Positions 53,875 to 62,734 of a stretch of DNA of 64,000 nt are shown one piece after another. The stretch comes from an uncultured Pseudomonadota bacterium (GTDB taxonomy: Bacteria > Pseudomonadota > Alphaproteobacteria > RF32 > CAG-239). Within the stretch, counting starts at the first letter, position 1. Each line of letters opens with the position of its first letter. Both the position numbers and the translations under genes were made by a program. The stretch is taken from NCBI GenBank assembly GCA_902494875.1, contig CABUUO010000007.1, positions 41,454-105,453 on the forward strand, read 5' to 3'. The notes below the pieces were generated by a model. The model did no database searches and was not told the origin of the DNA. It was given only the letters and a program-made list of their open reading frames with translations.

Positions 53875-54820
53875 CTATTCCTTTTGCAATCAAAATTTGC
53901 GAAACTAGATATAATATATAAGTACAGACAAAAAATAAACCTTCCCTGCGGCTCATTTTGCTTTGCGTCCACATCAGCGGCAACAACAGCAGTGTTGATC
54001 CCACCATTACCCACAAATCATAGCGCAAAAACTGTTTTGAAACCTCAACATCTGCAATTACGGAAGTAACCCCCATAATAAACACAATATTCCAGATATT
54101 AGAGCCTAAAATATTTCCCAAAGCCACACCATTTTGATGCCGGAATGCAGCCATTCCCGAAGTAGCTAATTCAGGCAGCGAAGTTCCAAAAGCAATGATG
54201 GTTAAGCCTATCATTTCTTCAGAAATCCCCCAAAATCTGGCAATTGAAACCGCACCGTTCACCAGCAAATCGGCACCATAAACAATGGCAATCAATCCCA
54301 AAACCGTGACCTCAATTACCGTCAACCATTTTTTGCGGGCTATCGGACTCAGAGCCTCCTCCGTCACATCTCCTGCTTTAGAGTTTTTATAATTATAATA
54401 AACAAAACTCACCAACAACAGCAGCAATACGATACCGTGCCAAAACACAAATTTTCCACTCCAGGCAAAAAAGATAAATGCCGCCGTTACCACAAACAAA
54501 AAGATATAATCCCGCAAAAAGATTTTCTTATTGCAACTAACTGGATAAATAACCGCTGTCACCCCTAAGATCAGCAACAAATTGGCAATATTTGAACCAA
54601 TCACATTACCGAGCGAAATTCCTTCCGCCCCTTTCAGGGCAGCACTGAGACTGACCACAAATTCGGGTGCCGATGTCCCAAAGGCTACAATTGTCAAACC
54701 GACAATAATGGTTGGAATATGAAGCTTATTGGCAATAGCCACTGCACCGCGAACAGTGTACTCAGCTCCCCACATCAACAAAACAAAACCGGCGATTATA
54801 GACAAAACAGCTGTTATCAT
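53861..54820 (-). CDS. Calcium/sodium antiporter, YrbG-like
   Basis: 319 residues, about ten membrane helices. The two alpha repeats are clear: FGTSAPEFVVSLSAALKG with GNVIGSNIANLLLILG, and FGTSLPELATSGMAA with LGNILGSNIWNIVFIMG. It exchanges cations (Ca2+/Na+ or K+) across the inner membrane. GGAGAT precedes the ATG. The 14-base overlap with uvrC suggests a shared transcript. Confidence 0.93.
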   Translation of the reverse strand: MITAVLSIIAGFVLLMWGAEYTVRGAVAIANKLHIPTIIVGLTIVAFGTSAPEFVVSLSAALKGAEGISLGNVIGSNIANLLLILGVTAVIYPVSCNKKIFLRDYIFLFVVTAAFIFFAWSGKFVFWHGIVLLLLLVSFVYYNYKNSKAGDVTEEALSPIARKKWLTVIEVTVLGLIAIVYGADLLVNGAVSIARFWGISEEMIGLTIIAFGTSLPELATSGMAAFRHQNGVALGNILGSNIWNIVFIMGVTSVIADVEVSKQFLRYDLWVMVGSTLLLLPLMWTQSKMSRREGLFFVCTYILYLVSQILIAKGIVVFE

Positions 54821-54903
54821 ACAAATATCTCCAGATAAAATTAAGTTTTTTAAGACTATTACAACTTCTTTTTTTCTGCAACCCTAATCCGATATAAAAA
54901 CTC

Positions 54904-54931
54904 TTGTTACTTTCCATAAAAATACTATAAT
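54904..54931 (+). promoter_or_regulatory. Strong promoter of the small membrane protein pair
   Basis: TTGTTA, 16-base spacer, TATAAT. The first small ORF starts about 43 bases downstream. Confidence 0.6.
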
Positions 54932-54973
54932 ACTCTACATCATTTTATTATTTCACAAATTAAAATTTCGCTC

Positions 54974-55114
54974 ATGGAAGTTATTTATCTTTTCGGATTA
55001 TCGCTGCTGATGACTTTGGGAATACTTGTGGCGGTAAGTCTGGTCGGATGGGGAATATTAAAATTCTTTTTTCCGTATCTGTATTTTCAGTTGAAACTAA
55101 CATTAAAAAATTAA
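54974..55114 (+). CDS. Small membrane protein (46 aa)
   Basis: A 46-codon ORF: MEVIYLFGLSLLMTLGILVA and onward is one long hydrophobic helix, followed by WGILKFFFPYLYF and a basic tail. It would be a single-span inner-membrane protein. No ribosome site is evident. It is supported by a good promoter, the absence of any other reading on this stretch, and a four-base gap to a second membrane ORF. Function unknown. Confidence 0.6.
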   Translation: MEVIYLFGLSLLMTLGILVAVSLVGWGILKFFFPYLYFQLKLTLKN

Positions 55115-55118
55115 CTTT

Positions 55119-55286
55119 ATGAACACGCTGATTATTATCGCTCTTGTCATCATCTTGCTTTTTGCTGCCGTATTTATTGTATATTGCATTCTGCAAGCCA
55201 CATCACCCGAAGCCTTGAAAATATTCTTCGATCATGATGATGACGCGGAAAAGACGGAACATCCGGATTTTCCTGAAAACAGGTAA
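55119..55286 (+). CDS. Small membrane protein with acidic tail (55 aa)
   Basis: A 55-codon ORF four bases after the previous stop. One hydrophobic helix (LIIIALVIILLFAAVFIVYC) followed by a polar tail containing FFDHDDDAEKTEHPDF, rich in Asp/His and thus possibly metal-binding. A terminator follows at 55299. The overlapping minus-strand reading (54981-55196) has no such support. Function unknown; the pair lies between an antiporter and GlyRS. Confidence 0.6.
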   Translation: MNTLIIIALVIILLFAAVFIVYCILQATSPEALKIFFDHDDDAEKTEHPDFPENR

Positions 55287-55298
55287 AACCTTGCCGCT

Positions 55299-55336
55299 AC
55301 AAAAAGCCTGCTCCGAAACCGGAACAGGCTTTTCTT
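55299..55336. terminator. Bidirectional terminator after the small pair and glyS
   Basis: Stem AAAAGCCTGCTCCG/CGGAACAGGCTTTT with one mismatch, loop AAAC. Confidence 0.9.
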
Positions 55337-55355
55337 TTTCCGCGGCTTTCACAGC

Positions 55356-56720
55356 CTAACTGTTAAAATATTCTCTGAGATATGCCGGCAAATCGGCAAT
55401 ATTCACACGATGCTGTTCCATTGTGTCTCGATCGCGTATCGTAACCGATTCCGGTTGATTTTCAATTGTTTCAAAATCCACGGTAATGCAAATCGGCGTA
55501 CCGACCTCATCATGGCGGCGATAAGCCTTGCCGATGTTTCCGGTATTTTCCAAAGCCACGCGACCGATACCGAGCTTCAGCAGATTTTGTTTGATTTCAT
55601 GGCATTTGGCCATAATCTGCTCATTGTTCTTCTTCAGCGGAATAACGGCTACTTTGATCGGCGCCAAATGCTTTTTGAGCTTCAGGACAACACGGCTGTT
55701 GCCGCCGCCTAAATCTTCTTCGGTATAAGCCTCGGTCATAACTGCCAGCACGCCGCGATCGACTCCCATCGACGGCTCAATCACAAAAGGAACCACCCAT
55801 TTGTTGTTGTCATCCAGAATGCAGAGTTTTTGCGTTGAATCCGGATTAGGATGGCAATGGGAAGTAAGGTTCATCTCTTCCTGCGCCTTGGTATGATTGC
55901 CAAGATCATAATCTGTGCGGTTGGCAATACCTTCCAGTTCCTCCATTCCGTGTGGAAAACGATACTCAATGTCATAGCAGGCCTTGGCATAGTGAGCCAA
56001 ATCTTCCTTCGGCGTGGTATAAATATTGATGTTTTCACGCTTGAGCCCCTGCTCTTCCCACCACTTAATCCGCGCTTCTTTCCAAATTTCATGCCATTTT
56101 TCATCTTCACCCGGCATAACAAAATACTCAAGCTCCGCTTGCTCAAATTCGCGCACGCGGAAAATAAAGTTTCTCGGCGTAATTTCATTGCGGAAAGACT
56201 TTCCGATCTGGGCAATGCCGAAAGGCAGCTTGCGGGAGGTCGAATCAACAACATTTTTAAACTGCGTAAAAATGGCCTGTGCCGTCTCCGGCCGCAGATA
56301 ACCGAACGAAGAACCGTCGTCGACCGGACCGATTGCCGTCTTGAACATCAGGTTAAACGGGCGCGGCTCCGTCAAATCGGTAGACCCGCAGTTCGGACAT
56401 TTTCCGTCTTTGATGTGATCCGCGCGAAAACGTCCTTTACACTTGCGACAATCAGTCATCGGATCGGAAAACGTATCCTCATGACCGGAATAATGCAAAA
56501 CCTTGCGATTGGTCAAAATGGCGGCATCCAAACCTTCAACGTCGTCACGTTCATAGACCATAGCGCGCCACCAAGCCGCCTTAAGGTTGTTTTTCAGCTC
56601 CACGCCCAACGGACCGTAATCATACACGCCCTGCAGACCGCCGTATATGTCGGCATTCTGAAAAATAAAACCGCGACGTTTGCATAAAGCGACCAACTGG
56701 TCCATAGATGTTGCTGCCAT
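55356..56720 (-). CDS. glyS: Glycyl-tRNA synthetase, single-chain (alpha2) type
   Basis: 454 residues of the class II single-chain GlyRS. YDYGPLGVELKNNL near residue 33, a zinc-binding insert (CRKCKG ... CPNCGS), motif 2 FRNEITPRNFIFRVREFEQAE in outline, motif 3 EPSMGVDRGVLAV, and a C-terminal anticodon-binding domain. Most alphaproteobacteria use the unrelated alpha2-beta2 GlyQ/GlyS enzyme, so this form is of note. GAGG precedes the ATG. Confidence 0.94.
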   Translation of the reverse strand: MAATSMDQLVALCKRRGFIFQNADIYGGLQGVYDYGPLGVELKNNLKAAWWRAMVYERDDVEGLDAAILTNRKVLHYSGHEDTFSDPMTDCRKCKGRFRADHIKDGKCPNCGSTDLTEPRPFNLMFKTAIGPVDDGSSFGYLRPETAQAIFTQFKNVVDSTSRKLPFGIAQIGKSFRNEITPRNFIFRVREFEQAELEYFVMPGEDEKWHEIWKEARIKWWEEQGLKRENINIYTTPKEDLAHYAKACYDIEYRFPHGMEELEGIANRTDYDLGNHTKAQEEMNLTSHCHPNPDSTQKLCILDDNNKWVVPFVIEPSMGVDRGVLAVMTEAYTEEDLGGGNSRVVLKLKKHLAPIKVAVIPLKKNNEQIMAKCHEIKQNLLKLGIGRVALENTGNIGKAYRRHDEVGTPICITVDFETIENQPESVTIRDRDTMEQHRVNIADLPAYLREYFNS

Positions 56721-56807
56721 TTCTAAATCCTCTAAAAAATCTTTAATTTATTTTAACCAACTATTTTTATAATGATTATTCACAAAATGCAAGCGGAGAT
56801 AAACAAA

Positions 56808-57656
56808 ATGGTAAAAAAGACTAAAGTCGCAATGATTTATGACTTTGACGGCACCTTAAGCGTGACGGATATGCAAAACTATGCGCTCATTCCGGAATTC
56901 GGCATGGAACCAGACAAATTTTGGGCCGAAGCCAACCAGTGGGGCCGCGACCACTGCGCTGACCAAGTCACCGGTTCTATGTACTACTTTGTAAAAAAAG
57001 CCCGCGAAATGGGCATCTCCCTCACCAGAGAAAATCTGGCAGAAACCGGAAAAAACATCGAATATTTCGAAGGTGTCGAACACTGGTTTGAACGCATAAA
57101 TTACTATGGCTGGAAACTCAATCTTGAAGTTGAACATTATATCATTTCCGCCGGCTATGAAGAAATTCTCCAAGGCTGCAAAATCTTCAAATTTTTCAAA
57201 AACGTTTTCGGCTGCAGCTTTGCTTTTGACGAAAGCGGACAACCGGTCTGGCCGGCCCGCATCATTAACTATTCCACCAAAACCCAGTATCTGTCCAAAA
57301 TCAACAAAGGTCTGGGCAAGCTTGAGGATCGCGCCGTCAACGAATTTATGCCAGATAACAAACGCCCGATTCCGTTCAACCGCATGATCTACTTCGGTGA
57401 CGGAAGCACTGACATCCCCTCAATGAAACTGACCAAAGAACGCGGCGGCAATGCCATTGCCGTCTATAATCCCAAAAACAAAGACCGCGAAGTGGCGCTG
57501 AAACTTCTCCGCGACGGACGCGTAAACTTCGCCCTGCCGGCCGACTACCGTGAAGGCCACCAGATTGACAAAGTCGTCAAGACCATTCTCGACAAGCTGG
57601 CAACAGAACGCGACTTAGACGATCTCAAAGCCAGAGAAAAAAAGAAAATAGCTTGA
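56808..57656 (+). CDS. HAD-family phosphatase
   Basis: 282 residues. Motif I is IYDFDGTLSVTD (nucleophile Asp about residue 11), motif IV is FGDGSTDIPSM. The cap is helical, with FEGVEHWFERIN; it resembles phosphoserine-phosphatase-like HADs, but the substrate is unknown. The start at 56808 has GGAGAT eight bases upstream; an ATG at 56772 has none. It is divergent from glyS and converges on the nucleotidyltransferase gene. Confidence 0.83.
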   Translation: MVKKTKVAMIYDFDGTLSVTDMQNYALIPEFGMEPDKFWAEANQWGRDHCADQVTGSMYYFVKKAREMGISLTRENLAETGKNIEYFEGVEHWFERINYYGWKLNLEVEHYIISAGYEEILQGCKIFKFFKNVFGCSFAFDESGQPVWPARIINYSTKTQYLSKINKGLGKLEDRAVNEFMPDNKRPIPFNRMIYFGDGSTDIPSMKLTKERGGNAIAVYNPKNKDREVALKLLRDGRVNFALPADYREGHQIDKVVKTILDKLATERDLDDLKAREKKKIA

Positions 57657-57665
57657 ACAGGCTCC

Positions 57666-57704
57666 AAAAAAATGCCGCAGCGCTTATAGCTGCGGCATTT
57701 TTTC
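57666..57704. terminator. Bidirectional terminator
   Basis: A 12-base-pair stem AAATGCCGCAGC/GCTGCGGCATTT between converging genes. Confidence 0.92.
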
Positions 57705-57713
57705 TTAAAACGG

Positions 57714-58685
57714 CTACATTGCCTTTTGCTTGCCCAAAATATGCGCAAACACAGGATTAAGCACTTTTTGGGTCAAACGCTGCGAAGAGGTTTTTTCATC
57801 CATAAAATTATCAACGCGGTGAATAACCCGAGGATCCTCACGATCCCTTTCCCTTTTCCTCAAAAGCGTAATTTCATCAATAAACGCATCTCGGTCAGCA
57901 GCGCTTTTGAGCATACGATCAATCAGGTCAAATTTGTCTTTAATCCGGTTTTCCGCCGCACTGCGGATAAAATCTTCATTATGCAGAATTCCGTTTATGG
58001 CCGGATAACCATAACTCATCAGTTCCGTTTGTCCCATGCCCCGGATAAATTCATCCTGTTTTTTGGAGCGCAGAACTGCACCCATAAAACGAGCCAGACA
58101 GCGAACACGACTGTGTTCATTGTCTTTATGCAGCGGGGTTTCCTGCAAACGTCTGTGAATAGTGCTAATCGTATCGCTGTTAATCCCGTTGCGGTCCAAC
58201 GAAAATCCATATTTACCAGCCAAAACTGAAAACCTTCTTAGCAAATCATAGGCTTTTTCCTCATCCGGATCATTGATCGGAATAATGCGCCCTTCCCGCA
58301 AAGCACCGACCGTGCCAAAACGGTCAACCGCCTTTCCCCATGGATACTTATCCGAAAACTCAATATAAAACTTTTCAAGATTGTAAATACCGTTCTTTTC
58401 AATGTCCATACAAGCCAAATCAAAAATGCCGTATTCCGGATGTTTGGCCACGGTGGAAAGATTAAATGCGACGCGGGTGTTTCCAACGTCAAAACCCAAA
58501 CCTTTCAACTTGTCCACCACCGCAACATATTCGTCGGGATTTTTGATGGCAACGTCATAGTCCATAATTTCTGCTTCGGGATTTAGATAACGGTCAATCG
58601 CCGCTCCGCCGTATAAATATACTTTGGAACAGCCGGTCATTTCCATAAAATGTCTGATTGCATCACTGGTAGATTGTCTTTTCAT
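57714..58685 (-). CDS. Nucleotidyltransferase-fold protein
   Basis: 323 residues. The N-terminal motif VYLYGGAAIDRYL followed by MDYDVAI (about residues 21-46) matches the GG...DxD catalytic signature of the pol-beta/polyA-polymerase fold, with a third acidic residue likely in FDLACMDIE. The rest is helical and resembles the C-terminal part of tRNA nucleotidyltransferase-like proteins. Substrate unknown. AAGGAC precedes the ATG. It lies directly upstream, in opposite orientation, of tRNA-Gln(UUG). Confidence 0.75.
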   Translation of the reverse strand: MKRQSTSDAIRHFMEMTGCSKVYLYGGAAIDRYLNPEAEIMDYDVAIKNPDEYVAVVDKLKGLGFDVGNTRVAFNLSTVAKHPEYGIFDLACMDIEKNGIYNLEKFYIEFSDKYPWGKAVDRFGTVGALREGRIIPINDPDEEKAYDLLRRFSVLAGKYGFSLDRNGINSDTISTIHRRLQETPLHKDNEHSRVRCLARFMGAVLRSKKQDEFIRGMGQTELMSYGYPAINGILHNEDFIRSAAENRIKDKFDLIDRMLKSAADRDAFIDEITLLRKRERDREDPRVIHRVDNFMDEKTSSQRLTQKVLNPVFAHILGKQKAM

Positions 58686-58835
58686 AGTTTTGTCCTTTTT
58701 GTATAATGATGCAAGCTTTCATAACATATCATTTTAAGCTTGTCAATACAATAACGACAATAAACCTCAATATTTTTTGTCCAAAACAAAAATCTGAAAT
58801 ATTTCAAAAAAACTCTTGCCAAAGTAGAAAAAATA

Positions 58836-60449
58836 TCATAGAAAGAACCACGGAAATATGAATGGGGTGTCGCCAAGTGGTAAGGCAACGGTTTTTGGTA
58901 TCGTCATTCGTTGGTTCGAATCCAGCCACCCCAGCCAAACTTGACAAGAGCCTATTTTAGCCAGTGCTAAGATAGGCTTTCTTATTGAAATATCTACATT
59001 TTTACCGTCTAATAAAATTTCCGAACAAAGTAATTTTAAAACCTGCTGTTTTTTGTCGTTGTTCAGAAAATTCCATATCTGATCTGACATCAAAAGCAAG
59101 CCAGCCAAGTATTTGAGCGTTATTAGACCTTGCTTAGTCAGATGACTATAGTCGGTTAATCGCTCTTCCAGTTTTTTCTTATCCTGTCTGTACTCGGTTA
59201 GTTTTTTGGTATATAAATCCTGTGTAATACTGCCTCCCGTAAACAAGTCTATCAATCGGCTTTCCTTTTCGGCAAAACCGGCAATCTGCCTGTCCAATGC
59301 CTTCTTGGCTTCTATTTCCATTTTATGGTCTTTGTAAATTTCTTCATCCAAACAGGCAACTAATTTTTCGACAACGCTTTTAGGCATGTTTTTAAGCGTT
59401 TTTAATGCCTCTCTCACTTTTTCAACCCCATTTTCCTCTCTCGTCCGATAGCCGCCGCATTGCGGACAAAAAAGGTATTTATAAACGATTTTTTCTCCGC
59501 CCTTCTTTTTCGCCGAATGTACATTGATATCGGTTGAAACAACACCACCGCAGTTTTTACAACGAACCAGTCCTTTAAATACATATTCATGCTTCTGCAC
59601 CTTATGATTTGCCTTGCCTTCCAAAATTTCCTGACACCGTTCAAACGTATAGCTGTCCGTCAGCCGCGGATAACAATGCGGATAATATTGCCCGCCGCTA
59701 TACATTTCCCCGATATAAAAACGGTTGCTTAATATTCCGCGGATAGTCTGTTTATGAAGCTTCTTACTGGTCTTCATCTTAAGCCCGAAATCTGCGGCTT
59801 TCCGCGTTATTTGCTCAAGATTATAGGTGCCAATCGAAAATTCCTTAAACAACCGCGTAATGATGAAATGGTTGTCCTCATCCAACACAATATCACTGTT
59901 ACCATTGGCATCCCTTACATTTTTATAGCCGACTGGTGCATGGTGTGCCCATTTTCCCTCTTTACGCATTTTTTCAAAACTGCGTATTACATTATCACTC
60001 ATCGTGTCTGTTTGCGACTGTGCAACCGTAACCCGAAAGTTCCACATCATCTTATCATGCGCTTTGGCATTTTTTGCCATAATTGCTTGTTCCGTCTGAA
60101 AATGAATTACCATTTTTTCTTTTTCAATAAGCTCATTCAAAACATTATATTCCTTAAAGCTTCTTTGCAGCCTATCAACTTTGTCACAAACCAACGCGAC
60201 CGGATCTTTATATTTTTTTATGAAATTTATCATATTATAAAATTCTTTCCGCTCACCTCTGGTCGAACTTTCAACAATAGTAAACTGTTTGATAACTGTC
60301 AGTCCTTTCCTAATACAATAATTCTTCACCCGGTCTTCCTGAGCATCAAGCGAATAACCCTCTTTCTGCTCCCTGCTTGATACACGTATCCATAAAACGG
60401 CATGCTTTATATTTTTATCATTCACAACTTTTACTACTTTTCTTCCCAT
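58836..60449 (-). CDS. Large serine recombinase, reading frame ends through tRNA-Gln
   Basis: 537 residues if read to the stop at 58836. The resolvase domain opens with AVLWIRVSSREQKEGYSLDAQ (catalytic Ser in RVSS), then DKVDRLQRS. The recombinase domain follows, then a zinc ribbon (CKNCGG ... CPQCGG) and a coiled coil. It should integrate and excise the element. The last 30 or so residues (WLGWLDSNQ onward) are antisense translation of the tRNA, so the C-terminus is set by the integration junction; in the excised circle it would differ. AAAGGT precedes the ATG. Confidence 0.9.
   Translation of the reverse strand: MGRKVVKVVNDKNIKHAVLWIRVSSREQKEGYSLDAQEDRVKNYCIRKGLTVIKQFTIVESSTRGERKEFYNMINFIKKYKDPVALVCDKVDRLQRSFKEYNVLNELIEKEKMVIHFQTEQAIMAKNAKAHDKMMWNFRVTVAQSQTDTMSDNVIRSFEKMRKEGKWAHHAPVGYKNVRDANGNSDIVLDEDNHFIITRLFKEFSIGTYNLEQITRKAADFGLKMKTSKKLHKQTIRGILSNRFYIGEMYSGGQYYPHCYPRLTDSYTFERCQEILEGKANHKVQKHEYVFKGLVRCKNCGGVVSTDINVHSAKKKGGEKIVYKYLFCPQCGGYRTREENGVEKVREALKTLKNMPKSVVEKLVACLDEEIYKDHKMEIEAKKALDRQIAGFAEKESRLIDLFTGGSITQDLYTKKLTEYRQDKKKLEERLTDYSHLTKQGLITLKYLAGLLLMSDQIWNFLNNDKKQQVLKLLCSEILLDGKNVDISIRKPILALAKIGSCQVWLGWLDSNQRMTIPKTVALPLGDTPFIFPWFFL
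58863..58937 (+). tRNA. tRNA-Gln, anticodon UUG
   Basis: 75 bases with encoded CCA. Acceptor TGGGGTG/CACCCCA with U1-A72; anticodon loop TTTTGGT between ACGGT and ATCGT; T loop TTCGAAT. It reads CAA/CAG. The gene forms the left border of an integrated element; the adjacent recombinase reading frame runs through it on the other strand. Confidence 0.97.
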
Positions 60450-60504
60450 CTTCTTACCTTTCTATATTAAAATTACGTTTTATTTTAAGATTCATCATTC
60501 TGAC

Positions 60505-60547
60505 AGGTCAAGGAAGGCCGGATTTCTTATCCAGCCTTCGCTGACCT
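60505..60547. repeat. 19-base inverted repeat between the two recombinase genes
   Basis: AGGTCAAGGAAGGCCGGAT (60505-60523) faces ATCCAGCCTTCGCTGACCT (60529-60547), with a few mismatches and a five-base loop. No T-run follows, so it is not a typical terminator; it could be a protein-binding site or an RNA structure. Confidence 0.6.
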
Positions 60548-60555
60548 AATTTGCT

Positions 60556-61419
60556 TTATGCCGCTACCTGCACCTCCGTTTCCTTATTGGCAACTTTGCC
60601 TAATTCCCAATCTAATTTTTTTTGAACGGCCTGAAAAATCATGTCGTTAACCAAGCAATGATATTTGTGGTCATAAAAACGTCCCCTACTAAAAAATCTA
60701 CCACAGTAGAATTCTCTTTTAAGTAATGCAACTAACGTTTTGCGACTAACAAGTTTTCCACGAGAGGTTCTTAAATTCATTACCTGTGCCACCGCCAATA
60801 ATTTTTTTATATCCATTTCTGGGATTAAATATATCTCAAATAAATGAGAAACTTTGGCAGCCTGCGTGTCAGGATAAATCCATTTTACCCCATCCATTTC
60901 GCAGTTCGTATAACCTATAGGTGCTTCTCTGGTATAAATTCCCTGTTCGTTTAGCCATTCAATACGGGCTTTTGTTGTCTCAGAAATTTTTGCCGAATAG
61001 TATTTTGCTTCAGCAACTTTATTTTCAAACATCAATACATCTTCGGGTGTTGAGTTAGCTGACAAGAGTAATTTCTCCTCAACAAAGTGGAGCTCTAACC
61101 GTCCTTCTTCTCGCAATTTATTCAGTCTATCCAAGAAGCAAAATGATCGTAAAAGGCGGTCAACAGAAGTTACAACAAGAGCTACTGGCACCCCATGATG
61201 TTGCTCCAGACAGCCTAAAATACTTTCAAACCCAGGACGCCTTCTTTTATAAGCGGTTTCAATCATTCCATACGCTCCTAAAATTGACAGCCCTTTATTT
61301 TGGCAGTACTTTTCACACACCGCATATTGATGTTCCCCCGAACTATGAAAGTCCTGATTTACGGATGATACCCGGTTGAAGATAATAGCATGCTCTGCTT
61401 GTTGATATACTTTAGTCAT
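60556..61419 (-). CDS. Short serine recombinase
   Basis: 287 residues. The catalytic domain has IIFNRVSSVNQDFHSSGEHQY, SVDRLLRS and KISETTKARIEWL; a recombinase domain with APIGYTNCE and a C-terminal FYCGRFFSRGRFY follow. It lacks the zinc ribbon and coiled coil of large serine recombinases, so it may be an accessory subunit, a resolvase or a directionality partner. Its start overlaps the stop of the Rep-like gene by eight bases and has AAGGA upstream. Confidence 0.85.
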   Translation of the reverse strand: MTKVYQQAEHAIIFNRVSSVNQDFHSSGEHQYAVCEKYCQNKGLSILGAYGMIETAYKRRRPGFESILGCLEQHHGVPVALVVTSVDRLLRSFCFLDRLNKLREEGRLELHFVEEKLLLSANSTPEDVLMFENKVAEAKYYSAKISETTKARIEWLNEQGIYTREAPIGYTNCEMDGVKWIYPDTQAAKVSHLFEIYLIPEMDIKKLLAVAQVMNLRTSRGKLVSRKTLVALLKREFYCGRFFSRGRFYDHKYHCLVNDMIFQAVQKKLDWELGKVANKETEVQVAA

Positions 61420-62548
61420 CTCTATTTCCTTTTGTTAAAGTTATGATTTGATTTTTGTTAATAGCTGCGGTTATGCAGTCCAAATCCGGCTGCAGCCAGT
61501 TGTTTTGCGGTTTGAGCTGGTTAATCAGCCGAAACAGTTCATAAATTGCCGGTGAAAAAGAGTTCCCCGCATGTAGCCGCAGTTCTCGTTTGCCCATCGT
61601 CTTCAGTATCGTTACCAAACCGACAAGCTGCAGGGCTTTTAGAAACTTATATTTGGCATCCAGCAGACGTTTGAATAAATCTGCCGCATTTTCTTCGCTT
61701 AACTGCTGGTATTTGGCTGCAGCCAAAATTTCATTCCAATAAACCAGCGTAACAGCTCGGCAAATTTGGCTGCTGAAAAGATTTTGGAATGTCAGCTCCG
61801 AAACTGGAAGCCCTGCTTTACTGATGGCTTGACGGATATTCTCAGAATTGCCCAACTGAATTTCAACCCGTAAATATTGGCTTGAGCCTAGGGCTGCCAT
61901 ATCAATTGTCTGGGCATTTTCGGAACTGACAGCCCGACTTTTACAATACCGGGCTTTTTGAATATCTTTGAGTTTATCGTAAATAACGACATTCCGGTGT
62001 CGGGCTAAAAAATGCAGCGAATGCCCTTCGTTTCGGTATGACACCTTGGTACAATCGAGCCGACGGCTGATGTCAGCTTTGTTCAAGTATTGTAAAATCA
62101 CACAGGGCGCGACTTTAACCAAGACATTCTTACCAAAGTCAATCCTTACAACTTGTGCCGACCGCAACACTTGAGGCGAAACCTCAACACCCATCTCGTG
62201 AAGCCGTAATGCCAAAATGCTGATGACATCTTCAAAGTCGGCATCACAAACTTCTTCCAGATTGTTGGGCGGAAAATGCAGAAGTTTCGGTGCGGAAAAT
62301 TCAATTTTCAACTTAACGCTGAAACCTCCGTGCCGCAGTACGCTGTTTAATGACAGCTTAGGGTAGTAATGCTGTTGCTGCTCTTCACGCGTTGCGAAGT
62401 TATAGCAGGTCACAGCCTCCGCCCCTTGCATATCCCAGAGGATTTGCGGATTAGGCTTAAAACGCCCAAGCTCCGTTATTATAATGTCCGTGTAATCGAC
62501 CAGCAAAACGCAGGTATCACAGACGTTTTTCTTGTTATTTGTGCTCAT
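61412..62548 (-). CDS. Putative replication initiation protein of the element
   Basis: 378 residues. The order LRSAQVVRIDFGKNVLV, then YRNEGHSLHFLARHRNVVIYDKLKDIQ, then YLRVEIQLGNSENI follows the pattern of rolling-circle replication proteins related to filamentous phage gene II/X (first-strand RID, YDK, LRxE). No clear HUH pair is visible, so the call is inference. The N-terminus has a CDTC pair. It is in one operon with the 61-residue protein upstream and the short recombinase downstream. GGAGAT precedes the ATG. Confidence 0.5.
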   Translation of the reverse strand: MSTNNKKNVCDTCVLLVDYTDIIITELGRFKPNPQILWDMQGAEAVTCYNFATREEQQQHYYPKLSLNSVLRHGGFSVKLKIEFSAPKLLHFPPNNLEEVCDADFEDVISILALRLHEMGVEVSPQVLRSAQVVRIDFGKNVLVKVAPCVILQYLNKADISRRLDCTKVSYRNEGHSLHFLARHRNVVIYDKLKDIQKARYCKSRAVSSENAQTIDMAALGSSQYLRVEIQLGNSENIRQAISKAGLPVSELTFQNLFSSQICRAVTLVYWNEILAAAKYQQLSEENAADLFKRLLDAKYKFLKALQLVGLVTILKTMGKRELRLHAGNSFSPAIYELFRLINQLKPQNNWLQPDLDCITAAINKNQIITLTKGNRDD

Positions 62549-62734
62549 TTAAAAATCTCCTTTTATTTGAGCTGAAATTAATGTTTGTAACTCAGGATTT
62601 TCCTGAACGGCTTCTGACAACAGCTTGGCAATTTGAAGCAGAGAAGTACCCGCCTCGATGACTTCCTCTTCGGTAAGCTCGGGGCAGACATTGTGGATTT
62701 CTCTCCAATATGCTTCAAAATTTTGATTCACCAT
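62549..62734 (-). CDS. Small 61-aa element protein
   Basis: 61 residues, acidic and helical (CPELTEEEVIEAGTSLLQIAKLLSEAVQ). Its last codons contain the ribosome site of the Rep-like gene, and it ends immediately before that start, so the two are coupled. No family is recognised. A copy-control or DNA-binding role is only a guess from position. Confidence 0.55.
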   Translation of the reverse strand: MVNQNFEAYWREIHNVCPELTEEEVIEAGTSLLQIAKLLSEAVQENPELQTLISAQIKGDF

